From positions 1,047,832 to 1,111,831 of the forward strand of contig MU004191.1 in NCBI GenBank assembly GCA_010093605.1: a stretch of 64,000 bases of DNA. The letters are read 5' to 3'. Source of the DNA: Lophium mytilinum (Eukaryota > Ascomycota > Dothideomycetes > Mytilinidiales > Mytilinidiaceae). Numbering within the stretch: the stretch's first letter is position 1; every line of letters begins with the position of its first letter. A program made the translations under genes and the position numbers. Below the pieces are notes generated by a model that made no database searches, was not told the origin of the DNA, and was given only the letters and a program-made list of their open reading frames with translations. Of the stretch, positions 35,301-46,560 are shown piece by piece.

Positions 35301-36199
35301 TCGGCAGTCAGTACTCCTGGAGCACCCGCTGTGTTTGAAACAGATTCCAAACCACGGCTAGTCGGTCTCAGTCATCCGTTCTTCGCATCGAACCCGCCAT
35401 TAGAATCCCCAAATTCCCAAATTGCCGCTATGGAACGGATAGCCGCTGACGCGTCTAAAAGGGGTGACAAGGTCAGGGTGCTCGTCGCTGAGGACAACAA
35501 AACGAACCAAGAAGTCGTGCTGCGGATGCTGAAGTTAGAGGACATCTATGACGTTACTGTTGCCAAAGGTATGTTCACGATCATGCGTCTCATGGTGAGC
35601 TCCAATTCTGACCTGGTACAGATGGGCAAGAGGCTCTCGACAGAGTTAAGGAGAGCATGGAAAATTCCAATCCGTACAACTTGATCTTCATGGATGTTCA
35701 GGTAAGCTCCGCAGGCTGATTGTACGATGTGATTCCAACTAACCTTTGACTAGATGCCTAACCTCGACGGTCTTCAGTCCACTCGATTGATACGGCAATC
35801 CGGCTTCTCAGCGCCTATAGTTGCTCTCACAGCGTACGCAGAGGAGAGCAATGTGAAGGTAAGCTACCACAACCTATTGGTGAGATATCATTTAACAAGC
35901 GACAGGAATGTCTTGACTCCGGCATGGACTTCTTCCTCGCCAAACCCATCCGACGGCCAGCTCTAAAACATGTGCTAAAGACATACTGTCCTCCTATACC
36001 GGAAGAAGAAGGCGAAATCATTACACCATCAGTGAAGGAGTCTTCATCCAAGGCTAACGACAAAAGGCCTTGGTCCCAGTCAAAAGTGTCAGCTAGCACG
36101 ACAGCGACCAATGCTACTACTTCTGCCACTGTCTCCTCCAGCGCGGAAGAGTCGCCTGCTGTGTCGCCTATGACAAATCCAGGACGACCGATGGGGTAG
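32378..36199 (+). CDS. sln1: SLN1-type transmembrane hybrid histidine kinase
   Basis: Seven exons (32378-32473, 32544-32575, 32624-34303, 34361-35568, 35622-35701, 35754-35858, 35906-36199), 1164 residues. TM1 is at about 13-32 ([18 protein letters not shown]). An extracytoplasmic sensor of about 350 residues follows, with several N-glycosylation sites, then TM2 at about 385-405 ([20 protein letters not shown]). A HAMP-like/coiled segment leads to the HisKA domain with His553 in [19 protein letters not shown]. The HATPase has an N box ([15 protein letters not shown]), G1 ([10 protein letters not shown]) and G2 ([10 protein letters not shown]). The C-terminal receiver has [12 protein letters not shown], Asp1030 in LIFMDVQMP, and Lys in FLAKP. 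By family, it autophosphorylates, passes phosphate through Ypd1 to Ssk1 and restrains the HOG MAP-kinase cascade at normal turgor. The tail is Ser/Thr-rich. Confidence 0.96.
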
Positions 36200-37186
36200 A
36201 TCAACGATAGACTGCAGCACGTTTTTTCTTCGCACGCCACCCAACCCACACTCACCTATACATGCATACCCCCCCGGTGGTACATTCCAGCCAGAATACG
36301 GCCCTCGGGTACCACTGCATCACCCTCTACTATTGTAATTGCGTTCAGAGCGACCTATCTCTCTCTCTCTCATACCCACACTACTGGGCTGCTCCTCTCC
36401 AAATTCCCTTTCAGTCGAAAACTTTCTTTGCTGTCAAATGTTCCTTGAACTGTACTTTGTTCGCCCCACGCGGCATCTGGGGTCTTTGGGGGTGGAAATA
36501 ACGGAAAGCATGGCGCTGACGGGGCGCATTGGACTGGGCGCTCTTGGCGGAGTATTTATTTTCTTTGTTCTCACGGAAACTCTCGAAGAAGGGGGATTCC
36601 CTCCTTTGAAAATAAAACGGGTGTTGAGGCGTTTGTGTTTCAGAGATGCTAAGCGATTTGCAATTTTTGGCTCTGGCTTTGGCCGCGGCTTTTTGGGGGG
36701 GGCATTGATTCATAAACGCATACGATGGGTGATCTTTTCTTTTGGGTGTTTACATAGTCGGGACAAGAGAGCGGAGGCGGGCGGGACGAGATGGCATGGT
36801 CTATCTCGTCGCATGATCTTTCTATCCTCTTGTCCTTAATGCGGTGGACGGCTCGATGGGGCCGGACGTGGGGGAACTAGGTTGAGGGATCTAGACAAAG
36901 ACAACAATGATGGCTGGAGACAGGGTGCTGTCTTCGCTGTTTTCGAGAGATATCGGCTCTGCGAAGTGATTCTGGAGTCCCTCGACTGCTGGCTTAGCGA
37001 CATGAAAGTCCGCGCTCTTGCTTATCTATCTTGTCTCTCTCTCTCTGATTTTCGAGGCCGTGACGAGAGCATCACCGCCGCCGTTGGGCCAACCCAAAGA
37101 GAATACTCCACCAGCATTCTCTCCGACCACAATCTACGCCCCCGATTTGAAACTACACGTACCATATACACGCTCCCCACTCTCTT
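36200..37186. other. convergent 3' region
   Basis: 987 bp between the stops of sln1 (+) and the thioredoxin-like gene (-). It contains CT-rich simple sequence (about 36358-36372 and 37026-37040) and open frames without recognisable domains (e.g. 36339-36839 +). Confidence 0.45.
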
Positions 37187-37798
37187 CTACCTCCCAAACA
37201 ACCCCCCAAGCAAACTCCCTCCCGCACCACCTTTTCCCCCTCTCCTCGCCTCACCCTCCAACCACTCCCTCAACCTCTCCCGATCCTTCATCTCCTCCGG
37301 CCGCGTCAGCTTCGTCTCCACCTGCGCCTCCCCCCGACTAAACGCCAGCAGCGTCGGCATCGAATTAATCTACCCCCAAAAACGCAATTAGCCCTCCTCG
37401 CAACCCCCCAAAAAACCAACCCCTATATGACTAAACAAGCCACTCACCATATAATCAACGCCTAATGTCCCAATCTCAACGCTATCCAACTCCACCTCCG
37501 CAAACCCCAGCCCGCCCTGCGCCTCCCCCACCCCCTCGGTTTCTAGCAATTCTTTGAGCACGGGGCGCACGGCCGCGCACGCGCTGCACCATGACGCGCT
37601 CCATAGCGTGATTAGCGGCACGTTGCTGGAGGCGGAGAGGAGGAGGAGGGTGTGCAGTTCGTCGGGGCGGCGGATGTTGGCGTAGAGGCGGTTTTTCGCG
37701 AGAGCGGCGGGGGAGGTGGTGAAGGCGCGGTGGCGTTGGGCGAGAGGGCGGCGGTAGGAGAGGGAGAGGGAGAGGGAGAGAGGGCGGGGGGAGCGCAT
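37187..37798 (-). CDS. mitochondrial thioredoxin-like protein
   Basis: Two exons (37798-37448 and 37369-37187) around a 78 bp intron; 177 residues. An Arg/Ser/Leu leader (MRSPRPLSLSLSLSYRRPLA followed by AFTTSPAALAKN) has the features of a mitochondrial presequence. The thioredoxin fold follows: VPLITLWSASWCSACAAVRP with a CxxC active site of sequence CSAC, an acidic partner segment, then VDYMINSMPTLLAFSRGEAQ with the cis-proline in MPT. A Lys/Gly-rich tail ends the protein (GGKGGAGGSLLGGLFGR). The active site is unlike the CGPC of classical thioredoxins, so a specialised redox or non-catalytic role is possible. Fungal orthologues are usually annotated simply as thioredoxin domain proteins. 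Confidence 0.87.
37757..37785 (-). repeat. GGGAGA microsatellite inside coding sequence
   Basis: A hexanucleotide run (plus strand GGGAGA repeated about four times) codes the Ser-Leu repeat in the leader of the thioredoxin-like protein. Length changes in steps of six would alter the leader without shifting the frame. Confidence 0.7.
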
Positions 37799-38647
37799 TG
37801 AGGCGGCGGGTTGGGGGGGTTTGGAGAGGGAGTTGTGGGTTGAGGGATGGTGGATGCGGGGCGAAGGTATGCGATAGTCTTGTCTTCGAAGAATTGAAGC
37901 GGGAGCAAGGCGATGCTGGGTGGAGATTCGAGCAGTGTGGGATTGTGGGGAGAGAAGAGGAGAATTGGTTGTGGTGTTGTTTGAGCTATGAAAGTGCGCT
38001 TGGGTTCGTGATCGAACGACGTCAGAGCTTCGGGAGCTTGAGATCTGCGGCAGGGTGGTTGCAGTTAATCTTCTTCATACGATTCGTTTGCGTACCTTTT
38101 ACCACCTGTGCGCCCTAGGAAGCCAGTTTCAACTCCGAACAAATGTCAGTAGGATTTACTGCGTAGTTGACGTCGTGTTGTCTACTGATTCACTTCATTC
38201 ATACTTCGTCTCTAGCGGTAGATAGTCCTCAAGAAGAAGGCCCACAATGCTTTGATATCTAAAGCATAGCACCCGGAGCTTACTAGCTTCAAACTCTATG
38301 ATCTAGGAAAATATTAGTCACTGATGTTTCAGATGTCCAGGATCAAGCTATATGTGTCACGTGATCTTCACCTAGTTGTACATGAGTAGTGGCTTTCCTA
38401 CCGACCTCAGAAGTTAGTTCCGTGCATAGTTAGTTACACTGCTAGAGAATTAAGCCAGCACGACCGTAAGACGACAGGAATGATTGAGGCTGTTAAGTAG
38501 ATTGAGTTCGCAATGCTATAATGAAAACTAGACGACTTTTATCAACCACCCTCTAAAAGCCACCACTGCCTGCCCATGTACGCCAGAATGCTCTTAAATA
38601 TTTACAGAAACGACCGAAGAGTATGCACAAACCCCCTATAAGCCCTC
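37799..38647. other. intergenic, no gene seen
   Basis: 849 bp holding the promoter of the thioredoxin-like gene and the 3' flank of the sulfite reductase gene. The frame at 37798-38118 (+) is low in complexity and antisense to the leader region; not supported. Confidence 0.45.
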
Positions 38648-41600
38648 TCACTCCTCATCGCTCTCCACCTCCGCCGTATCATCATGGAACGTCTTGCCCT
38701 CAGTAGTAGGCTTAATCATCCCAACCCTGATGCAGAAGTCGCCGAACCGCTCTCCCTCATTCCGCTCGATCGCGTACCGCTTCAGCAGCGGCTTCATGAT
38801 GTCCAGAATCTCTTCTTCTTTGATGGAGCTCCGGTAAAGCTTGTTTAGGCGGTGCCCGTGGTAGCCACCGCCGAGGTACATGTTGTACGCACCAAACGCC
38901 TTGCCGACGAAAGCGACTTCTGCGAGCCATGGGCGAGCACAGCCGTTCGGACAACCCGTCATGCGCATGACAATACTGTCCTGGCGCAGGCCAGTTTCTT
39001 CTACCACGCCTTCGAGCTTGGTGATGAGTTCGGGTAGATAGCGCTCGCTCTCGGCCATGGCGAGACCGCAGGTGGGGAAGGCAACGCAGGCGGAGGAGGA
39101 GAGGCGTAAGGCGGAGAAGTTTGTGTTGTCCAGCTTGTACTTGGCCATTAGATCCTTCATAGCGGGAAGGTCTGCGTCGGCGACGTTTGAGAGTATGAGA
39201 TGCTGGTTGCCTGTAAGACGGAACTCGCCCTTGTGCACCTTTGCGATCTCGATGAGGCCGGTCTTCATGGGGAAGTCGGCAGTGTCTTCAATGCGGCCGT
39301 TCTCAATGAAGAAGGTGAAATGGTTAAGACCGTGCTCGTCCTTTTGCCAGCCGAAGGTGTCGATGTTGCTGTCGAACTTGAAGGGCCGGGGTTCTTGGAA
39401 CTTGTCGCCCCATAGTTCTTCGACCTTGCCCTTGAAGACATCGACGCCCATGTCGTCCATAGTGTACTTTAGACGGGCATGCTTACGGTTCTTGCGGTCA
39501 CCATGATCGCGCTGGACAAGCATGACCTTTTCGCATGCGATGTGTACGGTCTCCTTGGGCACGTAGCCAAGCATGCTGCCAGTACGAGGATAAGTCTTCT
39601 TGTTATTATGGGTAACACCCATACCACCTCCAGCTAAGAGGTTGAATCCAACGAGGTGGCCGTCCGAGCCTTTAATGGCAATAAGGCCAATGTCGTGGGC
39701 ATACACGTCGGTGTCGTTGTGTGGGGGGATCGCAATCGTGATCTTGAACTTTCGAGGGAGATACGTAGGGCCATAAAGCGGTTCGTGGTCAACAATAGCA
39801 TTGCCAGCCACCTGTGTCTTCTCTTTCGTGTCTTCGTCCTTCAACCAGATCTCGTGATAGGCAGTTGTAGATGGTAGAAGGTGATCACTGATCTTCTGCG
39901 AAACAGTATGGACTTCGGAGTGATACACAGACTGCTGTGGTAGGCTACTGCACATGACATTACGGTTAACGTCACCGCAGGCTGCGATGGTGGTCATCAG
40001 GGCTCTGTTGATAGCTTGCATGGCCGGTCGGAGCTTTCCTTTAACGACACCATGGAACTGGAATGTCTGCCGGGTGGTCAATTTCATTGTCTCGTTGCCC
40101 AGCTTTGTGCTGATCTCGTCCATTTGCAGCCATTGTTTGGGAGTAGCAACACCACCCGCAAGTCGGCATCGAATCATGAAAGAGTAGGCTGGCTCCAGTC
40201 CTTGTGCTTTCCTTTCGTCCCGAAGATCGCGGTCGTCTTGCATGTAGGTTCCGTGAAACTTAGTGAGCTGCTGATCAGGTGCTGAGATTGCGCCAGTAGA
40301 TGTATCCTTGAGGCCCTCAGCGATAGTCCCTCGAAGGAAGTTCGACTCGATCTTGATGTCTTCGTTGGTAATTGGCGGTGGTTCATCCGGAAGTCCCTCA
40401 ACCTTGTCTACGCCCAACGCTTGCCATAATTTAGGTTCCCAGTCAGCGTATCCAGTTTGGTAGGCATCCGGATCTTGATCGTCTCCGAGACCGCACTCAG
40501 TCAACGGGGTTGCTCCCAGAGTTACGAATCTTGTATGGAGGTCTTTGCCAGGCTTGTTGTAGTAAATCTTGTCTTCCTTTCTTGGCCAGTAATGGCTGTC
40601 GCCGAGCGCGAAAATTGAGAAGTTCACAGTGCCTAAGTCGATATCCGTAGAGTCTCGGACGGTTTCCCAGAAAGTTCTTCCGTTTTGTGGAAATTCGCCC
40701 TGGCCTGCCGTGCTGGTGAGTATAACGACGTTCTGCTCGCTGGAAAGGTCCTCCAATGGATAGTCGTCCATTGCCATGGCTAGAGTCTTCAGGCCTCGCG
40801 CTTTACCGCGTCGGGCTAACCTCTTAGCAAGATTCTCAGCATTGCCGTTATCAGACGCAAACAGAACAGTCATTGGGTCCCCGGCAAGACCATCCAACAA
40901 CTTGCTGTACGCGTCCTTTGCCTTCCTCTTCTGCAATTGTCGTACTTCGGAGCCGTACGATCCCGACAAGTTGGCGGAAAAGTCTGGATGGCGTTTCATG
41001 AGTTGAGAAAGGTAGTTGTCTCGTTTTAGGAACTCTTCCAATTCCTTCTTGATCCTCTCGGAATCAAGCTGGAAGTTTGGCTCGCCCTTCTCATCCCCTC
41101 GAGGGTTCCATCGGTAGAGTGGCCAGTAGCCAGAATCGATCGCCTTCTTCGTTTCTTGTAGCACTGTTATTGCGGAATGGTTTTCTTTCTCATATGGGAG
41201 GTAGGCGACAACCACCGAAGGCCCGTCAAATTTGTCGGCTTCAATCATGGCTTCCAGGACCTGGGTGTAGGAACCATAGACAGCAACAGACGCAACATAT
41301 GCGTTTCCAAAGTTCATAGCGTATAGGCCAATATCCTTCTTTCTTCGTGCTGCATCCGCTGCCGCTCGTTCGGAATACGGCTGTGAATCGATGATGAGCA
41401 TGTTGACATTCTCACCAGAAGCCAACACATGGTGAACACCGGAGTTGCCAAGGTCGTATGCCCAGGCATCGGATCCAATCAACCAAGGCGACTCTTTGTA
41501 GAATAGCCCCTTAGATGACAGTAGCTGGGAAGCGACTGGTGATCCATCGTTGCTGAGCCTAGAGATGACTTCTGTAGCCAACGCACCCGCTTTCTCTTCA

Positions 41601-43418
41601 TCGTCAGCAACAAGAGCCCATCGTGAAAGCCATTGCTGCGGAGCGTCTGTGATAAAGTCACGCGACTTGGCAGCAGCTTGGACTTCTTCAATGAATCGTT
41701 TCCGGTGCTCCTTTCTCGCTAGTAGCGACCCAAAGCCGTATTCAGGGCTCGAAGAAATCTCCGGTGAGATGCCGGCATGGGCTTTCCCCAACTGATTTGC
41801 AATAAGGAGTCGTTGGTCAAAAACCTGTTGAAGCATCTTCACATACGGGTTTTCGATTATAGGTTGCTCCAGCTTGGCTGGTCTTGGCCTGCCCTGGGGC
41901 CCATCAAGCTTTCCGATTTGAAGATTCTGAATGGGGGAGTCTGACAAGAGGTTTTGGAACACACCGCGCAGCGCCTGGCCTACAGTGCTTTGGTTGATAT
42001 AACCCAATTGATGGCCTACAACAGTGGTTTGGTGAGGTCCTGTCGTCTTGAGCGACATCAGCAGATCTAAGAGAAGCGGGCCCCATTTGGTGGTCTTGCG
42101 GCGGACTTGTTCCAACACGGCAATCTTCTTGAGTGATTTTGGGAGCGATTCAACCATGGCACGACCAAGCCATGGCCGATATAGCCTGACGGTGATGATG
42201 CCAGCACTTGCATATTGCTCTGTGGAAGGGGCCGAGTCGATCTCTTGAGCAAAGAGCGCAGTGTCGGCACCAAACAGAAGAAGAGCAGCCTCAGCCGTCG
42301 CCGGTCCTGTGTACTCAAAGGGAGTATATAGGCGGCTCGTGCTAGTGGATATGATACTCCAGATCGCGGTGGCAAATTGGAAAATCTCGTCAGACGAGAT
42401 TTGCTTGTGTTCCAGAGATTCAACAGATGTACCGGCTGATGAGGATTTGGCACTGGTAATGCTGCTCTCGCGTCTCGAAGAACCCTCAGAGGACTCTCGC
42501 GCGCTGGAACGATCAGGCAGAGTCAAAGTCTTGCCATCTGTTGCAGGGCTCACACGACCAGTAGGTTGGCCGATCGTTGTAGTGTTGGCTTGACTCCGAG
42601 GTAGTGACAGATGTGCCACTCGGCCGTCATCTGCGTACAGGCTCGATTCCCCAGATGGGGTGCTTTGGAATGCTTTGATAGCACCCAAATCCAGCACCGA
42701 GTGTAACAGTTCTTCGCTTTCAACTGGTATGACTTTGCTCATAGCAATGCTCTCCGTGTCAAAGAAGTGTATGACACCCTTGCCGGATTTGATGGCAAGG
42801 GCTTGGGCAGTAATGGCAAGATCCTGCGCCTCCTGGAGGGTTTCAGACTGAATGAAGGTGAAGCCGGACTGTCTAATGGAAGTGATGTCGGAATAGTCCG
42901 GGAAGCCCGAGGGCTGTACGGATACATGGATGACGACCGGGTATTGCGCCAGTTTGTAGAGGTGGGGTATAGACTTGACGAGGATCGAGGAGGTGGAAGT
43001 GACTGAGACGAGTTTGCCCGACCGAATTGGTTGGAACACGGAGAGCAATGGGTCGGCATTGTACCGCACTGGGAGAATCTTGTACGGTCAGTACATGGTA
43101 GTTTTAATTGGGACAGTAATCATGTACCTCTGGCTGCTTTGCTACCACGCCCGCCTTTTTGCTCGAGCTCAATGAACGTAGGAAGGGTGAAAATTCCGAG
43201 TCGGTAGCAAGAGAAGGCTGTACAGAAATAACTACGTCGCTCGCAGCATATGCAATTCGCGCCACTGGGTTGAGGATAAATTGTCAGTGAAATTCGTCGA
43301 AGTGATGGGCAGCATACCCGCGTCGCATCGCGGGTCAAGGGTAGTAACTGCGGGGCAACCAGAATCACTTACCAGCTTCGCCAGCAGAGGCAATGCTAGG
43401 AGCGGAAGTCCCCTCCAT
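38648..43418 (-). CDS. met5: sulfite reductase (NADPH) hemoprotein beta subunit
   Basis: Three exons (43418-43373, 43264-43128, 43078-38648), 1537 residues, close to yeast Met5/Ecm17. The N-terminal half has pyruvate:ferredoxin-oxidoreductase-like domains (IGSDAWAYDLGNSGVHHVLA, KKDIGLYAMNFGNAYVASVA), then a flavodoxin-like domain (MTVLFASDNGNAENLAKRLA, ILTSTAGQGEFPQNGRTFWE). The C-terminal third is the siroheme/iron-sulfur nitrite/sulfite reductase core: TRQTFQFHGVVKGKLRPAMQ, GDVNRNVMCSS, and the [4Fe-4S] ligands in CVAFPTC and CPNGC. It reduces sulfite to sulfide with the alpha flavoprotein, feeding cysteine and methionine synthesis in the cytosol. It is divergent from the FAD synthase gene, with a transposon between them. 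Removing introns of 108 and 49 bp joins the N-terminal domain cleanly. Confidence 0.96.
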
Positions 43419-43647
43419 GATGGCAATGGTGGGAGAAGAGTGATATGGGGAGAGAAGGAGGAGGAGGCGGCGGAGAGGAACAATTGAAGACAAAGCAGTC
43501 AATGACACTTGTAACAAAATATTTTGCCCACCTGAGCGCGGTGTTCACGCCGATAAAGCTCCGAGGCGTGGAGACGAAGCCTTCCCGAGCACGCCATTTC
43601 GAAAGCACGGGGCCAGACCTCCAACGAGGTGAATGCAGTTGGTCAGC
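43419..43647. promoter_or_regulatory. met5 upstream region bounded by transposon insertion
   Basis: 229 bp between the met5 ATG and the left end of the inverted-repeat element. The last five bases (TCAGC, 43643-43647) are the left copy of the target-site duplication. The core promoter must lie here or inside the element. Confidence 0.5.
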
Positions 43648-43688
43648 CTGTTGCGCATGGAAATAAGTGGCCTTTTTATGGCACGGGC
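43648..43688 (+). repeat. left terminal inverted repeat
   Basis: Begins CTGTTGCGCATGGAAATAAG and runs into GGCCTTTTTATGGCACGGGC. Pairs with 45082-45122 on the other strand. Confidence 0.88.
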
Positions 43689-45081
43689 CCGAACACCAAC
43701 ACCAACGCCGCAAATAAAGCAATTAATACTTTATTATTTAGCCTATAGCCTTAAGAACAGCTTCTAGCCTATCTATATACTTCTTATACATGCCCTTAAT
43801 TATCTTTTATTTAATTTCCCGGGTAAAAACCCGGATAAAGCGCCTTAGAGCGCCGGCCTTAGTACTTTCTCTCTTAGTATAGAATCTTCTCTTAACTAGA
43901 GCAGCAAGAGATTCTATAATAGATATATCTAGTAAATAGCCTAGCATCTATATTAAGTTTAGACTATTCTTCTCTACCTACTTCTTTATAGCTATTACTT
44001 TATAACCTAAATCTCTATCTTAGTAAAGCTTAAGGCCTTATTTATACTATTCTAGATTACTTAAAAGAATAGGGAGAATCTACTTAGTATAGCACTTTAA
44101 GCTTATCTTTCTATTCTTATTTTCTATATTATAGAGAATATAACGCCGGTAGTTCTATCTAATAACTATAAAAATACTAAATATTTTAAATAGTTCTTTA
44201 TCTCTCTATACCCGGGTCTTTTAGTTCTTTATAATATGCTTCTTCCTATAAATATTTATAGAAAGATAGCAATACTTATTACTAATTCTTCTTTTAATTC
44301 TTCTAGTATTTTAGGGCCCTAAGCTAAAGTAGAATTTATCTAAAAAGTAGATATTATACTAGTTAATTACTTTTAGCCGAATAAATAGCTAATTCTATAC
44401 CTAATTAACCCTTCTTTCTACTATCTATTAAGTAAGTAATTATTCTTCTTCTATTACTACTATTATAAGGTTTTTATCTCTTTTATAAGTAATTTAAATG
44501 GCTAGATTATTTAAGGGATATATTTCTAGTAGTTTAAAATGCTTTATTAAAGGTAATTAAATAGCAACCTCTTTTACTATATTCTGCTAGAATTGCTGCT
44601 TATTCTCTTAATCTATTATTAGATTATTAATTAGATTACTAATAGCTCTAGTATTATCTTAAGTTAGGCTATAAGGACGTCCTCTTAGATTAGGTTCTTT
44701 CTATTTATTAATGGTAAGGTATTCTCCTAATTTAATAATAGAAGTTTATTATTTAAATAAATAGCTAGATATCTTTTAGACAACCTCTTATAATATTTAG
44801 AAGCCTATCTTCTAGCTATATAATCTACTAGCCTATATAAGCGCTCGAGCGGCCGTTAAAGGGTAAGAATTAGGGGGGGAATAGCGCAGGCTAGAAGGTG
44901 TAGAAATAATCTTTCTACGCTATAGTTAGTCTCTATATACTTCTATAATCTTAGGTATAATAAAAAAGGGAATTAATAGCTTTAATTTAATCCAGAAATA
45001 AGTTAAATTAGTTAAGAATTGGTGGTGCAAGAGCATGGGGGAATCTTGTTGTTTGTTGTGATCGCCCAAGTGCACGGGCTA

Positions 45082-45122
45082 GCCCATGCCACAAAAAGGC
45101 CACTTATTTCCATGCGCAACAG
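45082..45122 (-). repeat. right terminal inverted repeat
   Basis: The reverse complement begins with the same 30 bases as the left end, then differs by G for A, T for C and a short insertion. Confidence 0.88.
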
Positions 45123-45127
45123 TCAGC

Positions 45128-45571
45128 GTTGTCAAAACTAGCAAACGGCGACTGCAACGACCTCGGGATTCTTTACTGCATTTGCCTCCGGCCTTTGCAT
45201 AACGCGCTCTCTCACACTCTCGCTTCTCTAAAGGCAAGCCGCGTCCACCAGCACTTCCGCCGCCTGTTGAAGCTTGATTACCTCTTGACGGCTCTGCGGA
45301 GCAGCCTCGGGAGCAGCACCGGGAGCAGCATCGGGCCCCAAAACAATGCTGCATCGCTCACGTCACGGTCCGCCGGTTGATGCAGGGCCGTTTGCCTCGT
45401 GGGTGGCCCGTGGCGCTGCTTGATAGCCGAAATTCCGCTAACTGCGGGCAGCTCGGTGCCTCAACGTCGTCGACCACTATTTCGCATGGCTTCCACGTAG
45501 TTCCAACCACCACACCATCCGCCCCCTTTACTGCATGCAGCCCATGTCGTGTTCGCAGCCGCAGAACAGCA
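45128..45571. promoter_or_regulatory. fad1 upstream region bounded by transposon insertion
   Basis: 444 bp between the right copy of the target duplication and the chosen fad1 start. Part of it (from the ATG at 45380) is open in frame with fad1 and could be a 64-residue N-terminal extension. Confidence 0.45.
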
Positions 45572-46560
45572 ATGCCTGCGCCTTTGCTCGGAGAGAGTGA
45601 GAGCTGCAATGCCGCCCCGCAGCCCGTCTCGCCCCTCGTAGCTGACACCCCTCCACCTCTGCCGGACGTCTGCGCCAAGATATACAACCGCATCAATGCC
45701 TTCCTAGACGAAAAGACCGATTCCCAGCGCCTGAAGAACCTCCAGGAGCAGACGCGAATCTCCTTGGACGTCATTTCCCAAGCGCTGGATCGCTATAGGT
45801 ATACCTCGGCCACGCCTCAACCCCAGGGGGGAGCTTGTTTGTTGACATAAAACCAGCCTCTCAGAGCTGTCGCTATCCTACAATGGCGGCAAGGATTGCC
45901 TGGTACTCCTCATCCTGTACCTATACGGCCTGCACGCGAAAGGCCTGACGCGCCCGACGCCCAACAACGTCCACAGCTCCCACCACGAGCCCATCCAATG
46001 CGTCTACATCCAATCGCAGCACCCGTTCCAAGAAGTCGAGGACTTCGTCGCCTCCAGCGCGTCCATCTACTCGCTGTCGCTGGACCACTACGCCAAGCCT
46101 ATGAAGGCGGCCTTTGCAGACTACCTGCACGACAAGCCGAGCGTGAAAGCCATCTTCGTCGGCACGCGTCGGACGGACCCCCATGGCGCGGCGCTCACGC
46201 ATTTCGACCCCACCGACCATGGATGGCCGAAGTTCATGCGCATACATCCCGTGATTGACTGGCACTATGTAGAGATATGGACGGTGAGTTCCAATTTTGG
46301 GGCGTTTTGTGCTCCCCGAACACAGGCTGACTGCTCTTGTCCCGTAGTTCATCCGGCACCTGCAAATACCGTACTGCGTGCTCTACGACCACGGCTACAC
46401 TTCTTTAGGTGGCACCACAGACACGTTGCCCAACCCCGCCCTACTGCGCGACCCGACACTGGCCCAGAACGGCGACCGGAACGGCGCCGGCACGCTGAAA
46501 TACCGCCCAGCGTACGAGCTTGTTGAGGACGAGGAGGAGCGCCTCGGAAGGGATAGATAG
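45572..46560 (+). CDS. fad1: FAD synthase (FMN adenylyltransferase), PAPS-reductase family
   Basis: Three exons (45572-45798, 45857-46283, 46348-46560), 288 residues, close to yeast Fad1. The ATP pyrophosphatase loop SYNGGKDCLVLLIL lies just after the first intron. The FAD1 signature follows: IFVGTRRTDPHG, FDPTDHGWPKFMRIHPVIDW, PYCVLYDHGYTSLGGTTDTL and PNPALL. The enzyme converts FMN and ATP to FAD in the cytosol. I chose the ATG at 45572 (MPAPLLGESESCNAAPQPVS) because family similarity begins there. An in-frame ATG at 45380 would add 64 residues of unlike, Ser/Thr-rich sequence. It is divergent from sulfite reductase, whose partner subunit needs FAD and FMN. Confidence 0.94.

Larger units (their letters stand above)
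43648..45122. mobile_element. RIP-mutated DNA transposon with terminal inverted repeats
   Basis: A 1475 bp element bounded by inverted repeats of about 41 bp (43648-43688 and 45082-45122). The outer 30 bases are identical; the few inner differences are transitions plus a small indel. It is flanked by a perfect 5 bp direct repeat, TCAGC (43643-43647 and 45123-45127), fitting a target-site duplication. The interior (about 43720-45010) is extremely AT-rich, dominated by TA steps and poor in CA/TG, in sharp contrast to its GC-balanced neighbours, as expected after repeat-induced point mutation. No transposase frame survives. Superfamily unresolved: a 5 bp duplication does not fit the usual TA, 3 bp, 8 bp or 9 bp classes. 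Confidence 0.88.
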
